Origin: Streptomyces sp. NBC_00102
GTDB lineage: Bacteria; Actinomycetota; Actinomycetes; Streptomycetales; Streptomycetaceae
Direction of reading: 5' to 3'
NCBI RefSeq assembly: GCF_026343115.1
Contig: NZ_JAPEMC010000001.1
Coordinates: 620,001 to 684,000 of the forward strand
Length of the DNA stretch: 64,000 nucleotides
The position numbers and the translations under genes are program-made. The notes beneath the pieces were generated by a model. That model saw nothing but the letters and a program-made list of their open reading frames with translations. It made no database searches and was not told the origin of the DNA. This document shows positions 39,781 to 49,124 of this stretch, one piece after another. Numbering within the stretch: position 1 is the first letter of the stretch; the number at the start of each line of letters is the position of its first letter.

Positions 39781-40899
39781 TCAAAGCTGCGGCCCTGCGT
39801 GCTGGGTACGAAATTCGGCGAGCGACTGCTCGACTCCGGCAATAGTCAGATGCCAAAAGTCCCAGCCCTCGATGTCGTCGCTGCCGGTAGCGGCCCGAGC
39901 CGCGGAAGTCGGGGTGCCCCACGGACGCTTCCAGACACTGATGCGGCCGTCCGGGAGCAGTACACCTGGGTGCACCTTGTTGTTGTGACGGCCGGTCAGC
40001 GCGATGCCTGCGGCCAGTTCGGCCGGGTCGAGGTACTGGAGCAGATCCCGTACGTCGACCGCGGAACGCCCCGGGTCGATGGCTGACGCGCTGGGGAGCG
40101 TCGGCGCGGGCTGGACGGGTGCGTCCGGCTGCCAGGCACAGGCGCGCTGCAGCGCCAGTGCGGCTGAAGCCGCCGCGCTCCACTGTGCGGCGGGTGCCAC
40201 TCGCTCGTCGAGCATTTCCTGGATGCCGGGCAGGCCTGGTATTCGGGCCAGAGTGGCGACGTCCTTCATAAGGCGGCGGCGATGCTCGATGATCTGCGTG
40301 TCGTTGAGCGCCAGGATCCGGATGGTCTCGTCAGCGCGGCAGACTCCGCGTCGTGCCTCGGCCTGGGAGTAAGGGGTATGACTGCGCCGGGCAAAGCCGG
40401 CAGTGTCGAATCCCAACAGGTCAGGATCGCCGATCCGAGCCGGATCCAGGAGCACCGGCTGCTCCAGGTGCAGGTCATCGCGCTGACGCCAGGCGCGCGG
40501 CCCGGCCAACAGCGGGAACCGGCTACTCTTGGCACGGCCTTCCCGTCTGCCGTCGAACCGAGCTCCGCCGCTGTTGCAGTGCTTGCATGCGATGCGGTAG
40601 TTGTCGATCGTGTAGGCGAGCCACCAGTAGCCGCCATGGCCGGGTTCGCCAAGCACTTCGGATTTTGGCCGGTAGTGGTCGACGGTGATGTCCGCACGCT
40701 GAATCGTGGTCTCGCAGTACCAGCACTTTTGTCCGACGAGTGCGAGCAACAGGTCGCGTACCTCGTCATCGGTCCAGTGCTCGGTGAAGGTGCGCTTGGT
40801 GTTGCTGCTCATCGCGGCCCGCACGGCGTCCAAGGTGCCTTCGGTCTTGGCCGCCCAGGCCGGCGGAGTGGTGAGCCCGCTCATGTCCACATGTCTCAT
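39781..40899 (-). CDS. PtuB-like HNH endonuclease
   Basis: 372 residues. HNH core at about 59-110: zinc pair C59/C62 (CWYC), catalytic His in VDHYRPKS (H75), Asn in YTIDNYRI (N100), and second zinc pair C105/C108 (CKHC). All are intact. The remaining 260 residues are a mostly helical, Ala/Asp/Arg-rich C-terminal part unlike short HNH enzymes. Pairing with an AAA ATPase encoded 5 nt upstream is the PtuA-PtuB arrangement of Septu defence (also linked to retron Ec78). It is predicted to cut nucleic acid when released by the ATPase. Last gene of the five-gene operon. Confidence 0.8.
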   Translation of the reverse strand: MRHVDMSGLTTPPAWAAKTEGTLDAVRAAMSSNTKRTFTEHWTDDEVRDLLLALVGQKCWYCETTIQRADITVDHYRPKSEVLGEPGHGGYWWLAYTIDNYRIACKHCNSGGARFDGRREGRAKSSRFPLLAGPRAWRQRDDLHLEQPVLLDPARIGDPDLLGFDTAGFARRSHTPYSQAEARRGVCRADETIRILALNDTQIIEHRRRLMKDVATLARIPGLPGIQEMLDERVAPAAQWSAAASAALALQRACAWQPDAPVQPAPTLPSASAIDPGRSAVDVRDLLQYLDPAELAAGIALTGRHNNKVHPGVLLPDGRISVWKRPWGTPTSAARAATGSDDIEGWDFWHLTIAGVEQSLAEFRTQHAGPQL

Positions 40900-40904
40900 C
40901 GGCG

Positions 40905-42539
40905 TCAGATCACCGACGAGAAGTGCTCATTGAACAATTCGGCGACCATAGCCTCCAGCACCTGCGGAGGTGGCGGGTTGGCGCCGGTTGCGGTGTCGAC
41001 GAGAGCACGGCGCCTGCGGTGGAGTTCAGCGAGGAAAGCCGTCACGAGCGCATCGCGGTGCGCGGTGGCAAAGCCCAGCGCGTCGAGCTCGTCAGTGACC
41101 TCGCGAAGTTCCGCCTGCAACACCGGATCGCGCTTCGCCGCCGGCACCAGCGCGTACTGGCGGTCAATCAGTTCCTGTGTGTGTTCGTCCAGTTGGCTGG
41201 GCAGCCCGAACAAGTCGGTGGTCAGCAGGCCGCCAGCACCCTGGCCTCGCGGAGTGGCCTCGGGTATCACGGCCGTGGCCTGGCCTTCCTGGTCCGTGGC
41301 GACGATCCGGATCTGCTGGCGGGTCATGTTGGACACCAACAGGGGTTCGTGGGTGGCTGTGATGAACTGCGAGTCCTGGTGAACGCCCAGCACAGCACGT
41401 ACGGAGCTGTACCAGCGCCGGCTCCACTCGGGGTGGAAGTGGGAGTCGGGCTCGTCCAGGAGGAAGAGCGACTCCTGTGCCCGCTGGAGCCGCAGCAAGC
41501 CCAAAATGGTCAGGAGTTGCTGCTCTCCGGAGCTCAGGTCGTCCAGGCCGAGCATCACCGCCCCGGTCTTGTGAAGGCGGACGTCGATGGTGAGGTAGCC
41601 GGCGTCGAGCAGGGTGGCGAGAAGCCCAAACATCGACAGGTCACTGTCGAAGAGGTTACGGAAGGCCTGGACGTCCTCGGTGGTGCCGAGCACGATCTGG
41701 AATCCGTCGGCCGGGCTCCCGGCGCCGTCCATCGGGTCGGCGTCGGGAATGGGGCCGAATCGGCCGGACTCGGCTGCGGCCGCAAACAGGGTGCGGGCGG
41801 GGCCGCCCAGGCCCCAGTACGGCAGCGCGGCCAGCGGCGCTGCCCGCACGGCGCGGGGCGCCTTGATCGTCAGGACGGCCGAGGCGACGTGCTGGATGTA
41901 GGCGTGCTCGCGCAGGTAGGTGCCGAACGAGTCGGCCCAGTGTGTGGTCTGCGAAAGGAGCAGCAGTGGCAGGTGGGCGGGGGTGCACAGGAAGACCGGC
42001 GTATACAGGGGGCAGCTGATGGGTAGGGTGAGTTGTTCCGGCCATGCTTCCTGGGGGGACCGGTGGGCGAGCCAGTCGTCGAGGCCCTCGCGCCACTGTC
42101 GACGCCAGTCGCCCAGGCGGCGCGCGGCGAAGCGGCGATGTTGGTCGAACTCCGCGGTCCAGGGGGCATGCGGGTGGGCCTGATAGCCGAAGACGTGATC
42201 GGGAAGATGGCGCGACCAGTTCGCCCTGGGCACTCGCGTCGGCGTGCCGCCCGCTGGGGTCACAGTCACTTCGGGGGCGGCGTCGAGGGATGTCTGAACA
42301 GCTCGGACCGTCGTGCCGCGTAGCTCGTAGCGCACGTCGAAGGCGAAGGCGGCGCGGTGTTTCGGCCGGCTTAGGAAACCGAAGATTTCGGCGAGCGCGT
42401 GCAGAGCCCGGGACTTGCCGCCGCCGTTGGGGCCGATCAGGGTGGCGATGGCATGGCCATCGTCTACCGCGTTGGTGAGGTCCAGGTGGAAGTCGCCCAG
42501 TCCTCGGTAGGCGGGAAGACTCAGGCTCAGCAGCCGCAT
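40905..42539 (-). CDS. PtuA-like AAA/ABC-type ATPase
   Basis: 544 residues. Walker A GPNGGGKS (36-43), ABC signature LSSGEQQ (about 330-337), Walker B LFLLDEPDSHFHPEW (about 357-371), and H-loop THEPLLV. The architecture is that of the AAA_15/21 ATPases of defence systems (PtuA, OLD-like), with a large insert between Walker A and the signature and no TOPRIM domain. In Septu the ATPase holds the HNH nuclease. Here it lies 34 nt after the hsdM-like gene and 5 nt before the HNH gene. AGGGGGAA precedes the ATG. The ATPase motifs are intact, unlike those of the HsdR-like partner. Confidence 0.85.
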   Translation of the reverse strand: MRLLSLSLPAYRGLGDFHLDLTNAVDDGHAIATLIGPNGGGKSRALHALAEIFGFLSRPKHRAAFAFDVRYELRGTTVRAVQTSLDAAPEVTVTPAGGTPTRVPRANWSRHLPDHVFGYQAHPHAPWTAEFDQHRRFAARRLGDWRRQWREGLDDWLAHRSPQEAWPEQLTLPISCPLYTPVFLCTPAHLPLLLLSQTTHWADSFGTYLREHAYIQHVASAVLTIKAPRAVRAAPLAALPYWGLGGPARTLFAAAAESGRFGPIPDADPMDGAGSPADGFQIVLGTTEDVQAFRNLFDSDLSMFGLLATLLDAGYLTIDVRLHKTGAVMLGLDDLSSGEQQLLTILGLLRLQRAQESLFLLDEPDSHFHPEWSRRWYSSVRAVLGVHQDSQFITATHEPLLVSNMTRQQIRIVATDQEGQATAVIPEATPRGQGAGGLLTTDLFGLPSQLDEHTQELIDRQYALVPAAKRDPVLQAELREVTDELDALGFATAHRDALVTAFLAELHRRRRALVDTATGANPPPPQVLEAMVAELFNEHFSSVI

Positions 42540-42573
42540 GCGTTCCCCCTTGTTTCACGAGTTGTGGTCGCGG

Positions 42574-44088
42574 TCATGTCGTCGCGCCTTGGTCAGGGCG
42601 GTCAGCTTGGACGCCATAGGGCCGCAGCGCTTCGGTGAGAGTGGTCAACTCCTGCAAGGCAGAGTGGAGTTCATTGGCGATCTGCTGTGCCATGTGGTGT
42701 AGGTCGGTGTCGGGCTCGGAGGGCGCGAACGGGCTGTTGGCCGGTTCCGCGACCAACACATCGAGATTGGTGCGGTCCCGGGCGAGGAGATCCTCCACGC
42801 TGAAGGACTGGAACACGTGGGATGCGGTCCGCTCGCTGCGGGGCCGTCCGGGCCGGTAGGCGGACACGAATTCCTCGAAGTCGGCGCCGGTCAGGGGGGC
42901 CGTTTTGGTGGGCGCGGGGCGCTCGGAGCGCAGGTCGTACACCCACAGCCGCTCGGTCGACGGCCTGCCGTCCGGCCGGGGTAGGCGCTTGTCGAAGAAC
43001 AGAACGCTGGTCTTGATGCCGGATGCGTAGAAGACACCGGACGGGAGCCGCAGCAGGGTATGCATATCGCAGGCCTCAAGGAGTCGTCGTCGCACATGCT
43101 CGCCGGCTCCGCCTTCGAACAGCACGTTGTCAGGCACCACGACGGCCGCCCGGCCGTTGATCTCTAGCAGGCTGTGGACGTGCTGGAGGTAGTTGAGCTG
43201 CCGATTGCTGGTCGCGGCCCAGAAGTCTGGCCGGTAGTCCGCGTAAGTCTCGCCGGTGAGCATGGTGCGCCGGCCGAACGGAGGCGTGGTGAGGACCACG
43301 CTCGCGTGCTGGGTCGGACGCTGGGCGAGTGCGTCGCCCACGGCGATACGGGAATGGTCATTGGGCCGCGTCACTCCGTGCAGGAGCAAGTTCATTGTGG
43401 CCAGCCGCGCCGTGGCATCGACGAGTTCGGTACCGCCGAACGCGCCCGCGGTCAGCCGCGCGCGTTCGGCGGAGCTGACGCCGGGCGGAAAGTGCTTCAC
43501 CAGGTACTCGAATGACTTGATCAGGAAGCCGCCGGTGCCGCAGGCCGGATCGATGATTGTGTCGCCGACGCCCGGCTGGACGCATTGAACGATCGCTTCG
43601 ATGAGCGGGCGGGGGGTGTAGTACTGTCCGGCGCCGGTCTTGGTGTCGGCGGTCAGCCGTGCCAGCAGCGCTTCATAAACCGCGCCGCGGCCGCCGTGCT
43701 CGGTCCCCGACCAGTGGTAGCTGTCGACCAAATCGATCAGCCGACTGAGCTTGGCCTGGTCCGGGATGCGGTTCTGTGCCTTGCGGAAGAGCACGCCGAG
43801 GTTTCCCGAACCGTACCCAAGGTCGCTCAGGGCCTGCTCGTAATGCTGGCGCTGGTCCTCACCGGCGCTCCGACTGATGTCTGCCCACGCGTCGTAGCCG
43901 ATCATGTCCACGGGGTTGAGCGGACGCTGGCGCTGCTCGTGGGCCAGTTTGATGAGGATCAGGCTCGCGAGCTGCTCGACGTACTCGAGGCCCGACACTC
44001 CGTCTTCTCGCAGCACGTCGGCAAAGGACCACAGCGCCTTGGCCGGGTCCTGGTCAAGGCCGGGGCGCGAGAGTGCGGGTCGATTCAC
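42574..44088 (-). CDS. hsdM: HsdM-like type I methyltransferase subunit with altered catalytic motif
   Basis: 504 residues with the type I M-subunit layout: helical N-terminus (WSFADVLREDGVSGLEYVEQ), the GAGQYYTPRPLIEA stretch, and SAM-binding motif IIDPACGTGGFL (178-189). Motif IV should read (N/D)PPF/Y, but here it is LTTPPFG, with Thr at residue 268 in place of the catalytic Asn. SAM binding looks possible while N6-adenine transfer is probably lost. GTG start overlaps the hsdS stop by 4 nt (GTGA). Together with the degenerate HsdR this suggests a non-modifying DNA-recognition complex. Confidence 0.85.
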   Translation of the reverse strand: MNRPALSRPGLDQDPAKALWSFADVLREDGVSGLEYVEQLASLILIKLAHEQRQRPLNPVDMIGYDAWADISRSAGEDQRQHYEQALSDLGYGSGNLGVLFRKAQNRIPDQAKLSRLIDLVDSYHWSGTEHGGRGAVYEALLARLTADTKTGAGQYYTPRPLIEAIVQCVQPGVGDTIIDPACGTGGFLIKSFEYLVKHFPPGVSSAERARLTAGAFGGTELVDATARLATMNLLLHGVTRPNDHSRIAVGDALAQRPTQHASVVLTTPPFGRRTMLTGETYADYRPDFWAATSNRQLNYLQHVHSLLEINGRAAVVVPDNVLFEGGAGEHVRRRLLEACDMHTLLRLPSGVFYASGIKTSVLFFDKRLPRPDGRPSTERLWVYDLRSERPAPTKTAPLTGADFEEFVSAYRPGRPRSERTASHVFQSFSVEDLLARDRTNLDVLVAEPANSPFAPSEPDTDLHHMAQQIANELHSALQELTTLTEALRPYGVQADRPDQGATT

Positions 44089-45434
44089 AGCGAGGACTCC
44101 TGGTGCCCGGGTGAAGGTGCGGCGGGGGTCAGCTGGCCGGTGAACGCCTGCTGCAGGAGGTTGCTGCGCAGTTGGTCGGCGATGGCAAGTGCCCGTTCTG
44201 CCGCAGCGCAGGCGACCTTGAGGGACGTCAGGTGCGCGTCGAGGAGATCGACCAGTCGTTGCTGCTCAGCGGGTGGCGCGATGGGCACCGGCATCAGCCG
44301 GATTTTCCCCAGGCCGATGGATGCCAGCCCGGTGACCTGCGTGGCGTTACGCTCGCACCATTTGCGGCCGAATCCGCTGGCGTGCCAGGCCAGGAGCTTG
44401 GGGTGCATCTGCTGGCCTATGACCCGGGCCCGGAACACATGGTCTTGGTGGACGCAGTGGGGCAGTTGCTCCTCCCAGATCCATCCGCGGCCCAGCTGGC
44501 CGCGGTCTCCGCCGCCGGTCAACAACACGTCTCCGGAGTGGAGTTGGGCGGCCAGCGCTCGCTGCGCTGGCAGCCGGACCACCGGGACATCATCCAGGTC
44601 CAGGCGGCCGCGCTGCACATTCGCGACCCGAAGGCAGGGAACTTCTACGTCTGCGGGATCCCACTGGCGCCTGCTGTTCTTAGCGACGCCGCGGGTCACT
44701 TCCGCGATGCTCTCCAGGCGGGTCCACCGCCAGCTGGCGGGCAAGGACGGCAGCGCGCCATCGTGGGTGCCGACGCCCGGAAGGCTTCCCGGTGCACGGT
44801 CGGTGCCGGAGAGCCGGCCAACGCTGGCCTGGGCGCTCATCGAGTAGATCAGCCCTTCGGCCTGCTCGGCGGCTCTGCGGGTCCGGGTGACGGTGGCGTC
44901 GATCTGGGCGAGGTGGTCCTTCACTTGGCTGACGACCCGGGCCTGCTCGCCAAGGGCGGGGAGTGGCAGCAGGATCTGCTCCAGGTCACGGTGGTTGATC
45001 CGGTAGATGGCTGCGCCACCCTGACGGGTCCGGTCCTCGATCTGGCGGCGTACGACCGGTGAGTTCCACAAGTGCGCGAGATAGCGGGGGTCGAGGAGGG
45101 AAGACAGCGCCCGCACGCGGATCATGGTATCGGGGAAGGCTGTCGCCTGGGGCAGGATGTCCACCAGGGCGCCCTCGCCGACCAGCGTGCGCGAGCCGCT
45201 GACCCGGCTGACCAGCAGGTCACCGGGTTCGGCCAGAGCAGGCGGGCGGGTGCGGGCTGTGTCGTCGCCGCCCTTGGTCTGGGTGAAGTCCACTGTCACC
45301 GGGCGCAGAGCCGTCGCCCGCAATACGGGAAAGCCGTCTTCGCGGGCAGGCAGGGACCGGCCGTTGGCCAACGGTTCGCGCAGTACGTCAGCCAACGTCA
45401 CCAGGGTCCAGCCGGAGGGAAGGTCACGGTTCAA
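44085..45434 (-). CDS. hsdS: HsdS-like type I specificity subunit
   Basis: 449 residues with two target-recognition domains and two conserved helical regions: LPSGWTLVTLADVL, LPLPALGEQARVVSQVKDHL in the middle, LPASWRWTRLESIAE for the second half, and APPAEQQRLVDLLDAHL near the end. It should recognise a bipartite DNA site and scaffold HsdM and HsdR. TTG start overlapping the hsdR stop (TTGA). Full length and undamaged, so DNA recognition by the complex appears to be kept. The target sequence cannot be read. Confidence 0.88.
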   Translation of the reverse strand: MNRDLPSGWTLVTLADVLREPLANGRSLPAREDGFPVLRATALRPVTVDFTQTKGGDDTARTRPPALAEPGDLLVSRVSGSRTLVGEGALVDILPQATAFPDTMIRVRALSSLLDPRYLAHLWNSPVVRRQIEDRTRQGGAAIYRINHRDLEQILLPLPALGEQARVVSQVKDHLAQIDATVTRTRRAAEQAEGLIYSMSAQASVGRLSGTDRAPGSLPGVGTHDGALPSLPASWRWTRLESIAEVTRGVAKNSRRQWDPADVEVPCLRVANVQRGRLDLDDVPVVRLPAQRALAAQLHSGDVLLTGGGDRGQLGRGWIWEEQLPHCVHQDHVFRARVIGQQMHPKLLAWHASGFGRKWCERNATQVTGLASIGLGKIRLMPVPIAPPAEQQRLVDLLDAHLTSLKVACAAAERALAIADQLRSNLLQQAFTGQLTPAAPSPGHQESSL

Positions 45435-48400
45435 GCGAGCGCCTCACCCAGTTCTTCCAAGAGGTCGATCGCGGCGTCGGCCCCGAACGCGCCGAGGAAT
45501 CCGTCGGTGCCGCCGCGGCCCGAGAACGGGATGCTGTCGAGCTCCTCGGGATCGAATCGGTCGTCGGCGGCGGCAGCCACCGACGCGATGTTCTCGATCC
45601 ACCACAGTTGGGCCGCCGTGAACGGTCCGGCCTGCCGCACAAACACGGCCACGCGGCGGCGCACATCCTCGCTCGCCACACTGGACTCGGTGGGCTCACC
45701 GACATCCGATGCCGCCGGCCGGTCGTAGAGGCCGAGCAGCATCTGCCGTAGCGCGGGCCGGCCGCCGAGCAACGCACCGGCATCGCGCACCTCCTCATCG
45801 AGGGCATCCTGTCCCCAGGCGGCACGGACCTGCGCCACGTGGTCCGCATCGACCGTGCCGAGAAGCCGCGCCACCAGCCCTTCCAAGGAAGTGCCGGACA
45901 GCTTACGGACCGCGGCGCTGTCCGCGTCGCTCAGCAGGGGCACGAGCCGGGCCAGCCGCACCCCGAGTTCAGCCGTCTCGTCGGCGCTCATGTCTGCGTC
46001 CGCAGTGCGGTTCAGTAGGCGTTCCAAGGCTCGCCGGCCCGCCCGGCCGGACGCGTCGGTCACATTGGCGAGCCGTCGGTGATGGTGACGCGAGGTTCCC
46101 ACTGCGTCGATGACCACGAACTGCGTCTTGGCGAATGCTCCCGGTGTTACGGTGCGCAGCACCGTAGGGGCGATGCGCTGCGCCCCTTGCGCCAGTAGCC
46201 GCTCGTAGTAGGCGGCGGAGCGGACCTCGCGCAGGAACAGCACGCATTCGACCGCCCGCATGTCGGTTGGGCCGGACATGATGTCCACCACCACCGCAAT
46301 CCGGAACTTCGGACTGGTCCTGAAGTCCCTCAACAGCTGCTCCGGGTGATCACTGCGCATGGTGATCTTCTGGCAGAAGCTGTCGCCCGCATCAAACACC
46401 GCGCGGATACGGTCCACGACCTCGTTCGCGTGCGCGTCGCTGAGTGCGAAGACCACCGTCTTGGGCACACCCAGCCCGCCCTGTACCGCCCGTTCAGGAA
46501 ACAGCGTGGGCAGTTCATCACGGAACGCCGTCACCACCGCAGTCAGCTGCCGAGAATCGACGACCCGTGGGGCGCTGGCCGGTCCGACATAGGCCAGATC
46601 CTCGTCCAACTGCTCGTACCAGGCGCGGCGTGGAGCCTTGGCCTCGGCAGGGATGTGCGTGCTCAACGGTCTGAGTACCGCGCGTCCGGACGGCTCGAAC
46701 CGTGTCTGGTAGACGGCGTAGTCCACGACGAGCCCATCCGCGACGGCCTGCTCAAAGGGGTATTCACTGACCAGATTGGCATTGAAGAAACCAAAGACCG
46801 GGGCAACGGGGGTCGCAGTCAATCCCACCACCGGAGCGTCGAAGTACTCCAGCAGCGCACGCCCCCGTCCGTACACCTGGTGGTGACAGTCGTCGACCAC
46901 AACGAGGTCGAAGGAATCAGGAGGCAGGACCGAGGAGTAAGCAGCCTCAAGCGGCGTGGCATCGGCCTGCGCAACCTGCTCGGCGGTCTCGTAGGCCGAA
47001 ACGCGGGCGGTTTCGTCCTCCGACTCGGACGTCCCCGCCAACATGCCCTCCAGTCGCTGGGCTGTCGCCACCACGATGGACGCCGACGAAGGCGATCCTT
47101 TCGATGTGAGCTCTGCGACTGGGTAAACCTCAGCAAGACTCCGTCCCGTGTCCGGGATTGTGAATTGCCGGAACAGGGCGGTCAGCTGATGCGCCATCGC
47201 CACGCGATCCACGACGAAGAGAATGCGCGCCGCCCGGGCGTACCTGAGCTGGCGGTACGCCGCAAAGACCGCGGCAGAGATCCGTCCCGTGCCGGTGGCC
47301 ATCTGCACCAGGACACGGCGGTCACCGGCCACAAGAGCCTGCTCGATGGCTAGTACCGCCCTCAGCTGTGGTGAACGCAGCCGTCCGGCTGTTGGCTCCC
47401 CTTCCTCCAGGTGCGGTAGATGAGCCGCTATCCTGGCGCGATAGGTGGGTGCCGCACGGTCCGCATCAGCCTCACTCTGCCACCGCGCCAACGTCTCCGG
47501 CCTGTGAAAACCACTGACGAGCCGGGCTCGTGATGCTGGATCATTGGCGTCGCAGAACAGCAGTCGCCTGCCATCGCTCACATACCGATACGGCAACGGA
47601 GAGCGCCAGACCGGCCACGGCGAGGCCTCCGTGGCCGCGGCCGCCAGACTTCCCGCCTGCTCCATGGCCCTGGTGAGATCCGCGCCTCCCCTCTTGCACT
47701 CGACGATCCCCAACAACTGGCCGCCCACTACCAGAAGCAAGTCAGCACGGCTGCCACCGGCCAACCGGGGCTCGATCAACACGTGGCCAAGGGAGCGGCC
47801 TCGGTCACCCTCAACCTCCTGGCCAGGAACATCCCACCCCGCCTTGGCGAGCCTGCGCCGCACCTCCGTCGTGATCCCGGCTTCTGTGAGCGGCTCATGG
47901 GCCGCATCGCGGGCGCTGACAATCAGGTGCTCGCGCTGTGAAGCGGGCACGGACGTCGGTCGCACTCGGAGATCGAACTCCTCACGCAGGTGAGGCAGGG
48001 TCCCCTCCAGCAGAGCCAGGCGCTCGGCCAGGACCCGTAGGTCAGATGAGTCTGTGAGGACGAAGGACATTGGCTCCTGGTCTGCCGTGTGGAGGCGGAA
48101 GAACCAGACAGCCAGTTCGAAACAGCGCTGCACCAGGTGCGACGCCGCCGTCCCTATCCCGTCAGGGGCATCACCGGGAGAACCATGCAGGTCCTGGAAC
48201 GCAGCAAGAATGCGTGCAGGTAGCAGCCCCACTCGGGTCAGCACCCGCAGACGAGACGGCTGGTCCGCCATCGGCGCCCGCACGCCCGCCGCATGGCCGA
48301 GCTCAGCAGCCAGGACCTCACCGAACTGTCGTGCTGCCGCCACCGCCTCAGCGGGAGCAGAAGGCCCCCGAGCCTCGGCCAAGGCGCCGTAGAACACCAG

Positions 48401-48493
48401 CAGCGGTTCGTGCGGAAGGAGGAATCCGAAGTTCGCAGAGGCATCAGCGAGGTCTGTGATCCGATCCTCAAGCTCGCTCGACAGTTGAGTCAC
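45431..48493 (-). CDS. hsdR: HsdR-like type I restriction subunit with degenerate helicase motifs
   Basis: 1020 residues, EcoEI-type. The nuclease block ADLLLVVGGQLLGIVECKR keeps the PD-(D/E)xK residues (E265, K267). The helicase part keeps its fold (ILFVVDRVAMAHQ, VVGLTATP, FGFFNANL) but not its catalysis. Walker A is GTGRIS instead of GTGKT (R404, I405), motif II is DDCH instead of DECH (D535), and motif V has GPTD for TGTD. Motif VI has both arginines changed to Gln (AQGAQ, Q769 and Q772). The frame is uninterrupted, arguing against simple decay. GTG start with GGGAGGG upstream; first gene of the five-gene operon. Confidence 0.87.
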   Translation of the reverse strand: MTQLSSELEDRITDLADASANFGFLLPHEPLLVFYGALAEARGPSAPAEAVAAARQFGEVLAAELGHAAGVRAPMADQPSRLRVLTRVGLLPARILAAFQDLHGSPGDAPDGIGTAASHLVQRCFELAVWFFRLHTADQEPMSFVLTDSSDLRVLAERLALLEGTLPHLREEFDLRVRPTSVPASQREHLIVSARDAAHEPLTEAGITTEVRRRLAKAGWDVPGQEVEGDRGRSLGHVLIEPRLAGGSRADLLLVVGGQLLGIVECKRGGADLTRAMEQAGSLAAAATEASPWPVWRSPLPYRYVSDGRRLLFCDANDPASRARLVSGFHRPETLARWQSEADADRAAPTYRARIAAHLPHLEEGEPTAGRLRSPQLRAVLAIEQALVAGDRRVLVQMATGTGRISAAVFAAYRQLRYARAARILFVVDRVAMAHQLTALFRQFTIPDTGRSLAEVYPVAELTSKGSPSSASIVVATAQRLEGMLAGTSESEDETARVSAYETAEQVAQADATPLEAAYSSVLPPDSFDLVVVDDCHHQVYGRGRALLEYFDAPVVGLTATPVAPVFGFFNANLVSEYPFEQAVADGLVVDYAVYQTRFEPSGRAVLRPLSTHIPAEAKAPRRAWYEQLDEDLAYVGPASAPRVVDSRQLTAVVTAFRDELPTLFPERAVQGGLGVPKTVVFALSDAHANEVVDRIRAVFDAGDSFCQKITMRSDHPEQLLRDFRTSPKFRIAVVVDIMSGPTDMRAVECVLFLREVRSAAYYERLLAQGAQRIAPTVLRTVTPGAFAKTQFVVIDAVGTSRHHHRRLANVTDASGRAGRRALERLLNRTADADMSADETAELGVRLARLVPLLSDADSAAVRKLSGTSLEGLVARLLGTVDADHVAQVRAAWGQDALDEEVRDAGALLGGRPALRQMLLGLYDRPAASDVGEPTESSVASEDVRRRVAVFVRQAGPFTAAQLWWIENIASVAAAADDRFDPEELDSIPFSGRGGTDGFLGAFGADAAIDLLEELGEALA

Positions 48494-49124
48494 TCGAACC
48501 CTCCCTGCCTGCCCCACGTGGTTATGCGATCAGTCACGGCGTCTTCAACGGACCGGCCCCTTACCTTAGCGTCCGTCCATCGAAGGGGAACATCGCAGCT
48601 GAGCTTCCTCGATAGCAACCTGGGCAGCCCCGGCCGCGTCCGCCTCCACGGCAACCGACGCGGCACTTGGATCAAGACCCTTTGCGATGGCTGCAAGGGC
48701 ACGCCCTGGCACTGCTCTATGGAGTTTCGTGAACGCCAAGCGAAGGAGTGCGCACGTTAGTTCACAAATTTTCGACTCTCTACGCCGTCTTCTAATCAAT
48801 TCCGGAGAATGGCCGCCATGGCCGCCATTGCTGAGCGGAGGGTGCTGCCGTGGATAGATGGGCGACACAGCAAGGGTAGTGATCCCGTCGGAGTCAAGTC
48901 ACCTTGACCAGTTGGCCATGGAGTACAACGGGGATGTCGCCCAGCGGGATCGGCTACGGCTCGATGACGACTGGCCTCGTCGGTGGAGTTCGTCACGGCG
49001 AGTGGGTGTCGACGAAGTCTGCTGGCCGATCCGAGACATGGCACACGTGCCAGTGCTGTCATCGCGGCCGATGCGGGGGTTCACATGGCGGGCGAAACAG
49101 CGCCATCGCCCCGGCCTGGAGGTG
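48494..49124. other. Region between the defence operon and the Fic-like gene
   Basis: About 630 nt. It is less GC-rich than the flanks, especially 48760-48820 (AATTTTCGACTC and nearby), and should hold the hsdR promoter and the right edge of the accessory region. An open plus-strand frame from 48858 runs into the Fic-like gene, but its first 80-90 codons lack Fic homology and a ribosome binding site. I see no clear repeat matching the left edge. Confidence 0.4.

Noticed and set aside
39781..42539. OLD-family (Gabija-like) system
   Set aside because: The ATPase has no TOPRIM domain and its partner is an HNH protein without UvrD-like helicase motifs, so PtuAB is the closer match.
48293..48860. 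Small plus-strand gene containing CDGCKGTPWHC
   Set aside because: The two cysteine pairs are suggestive, but the frame overlaps hsdR, lacks a ribosome binding site and shows no recognisable family.
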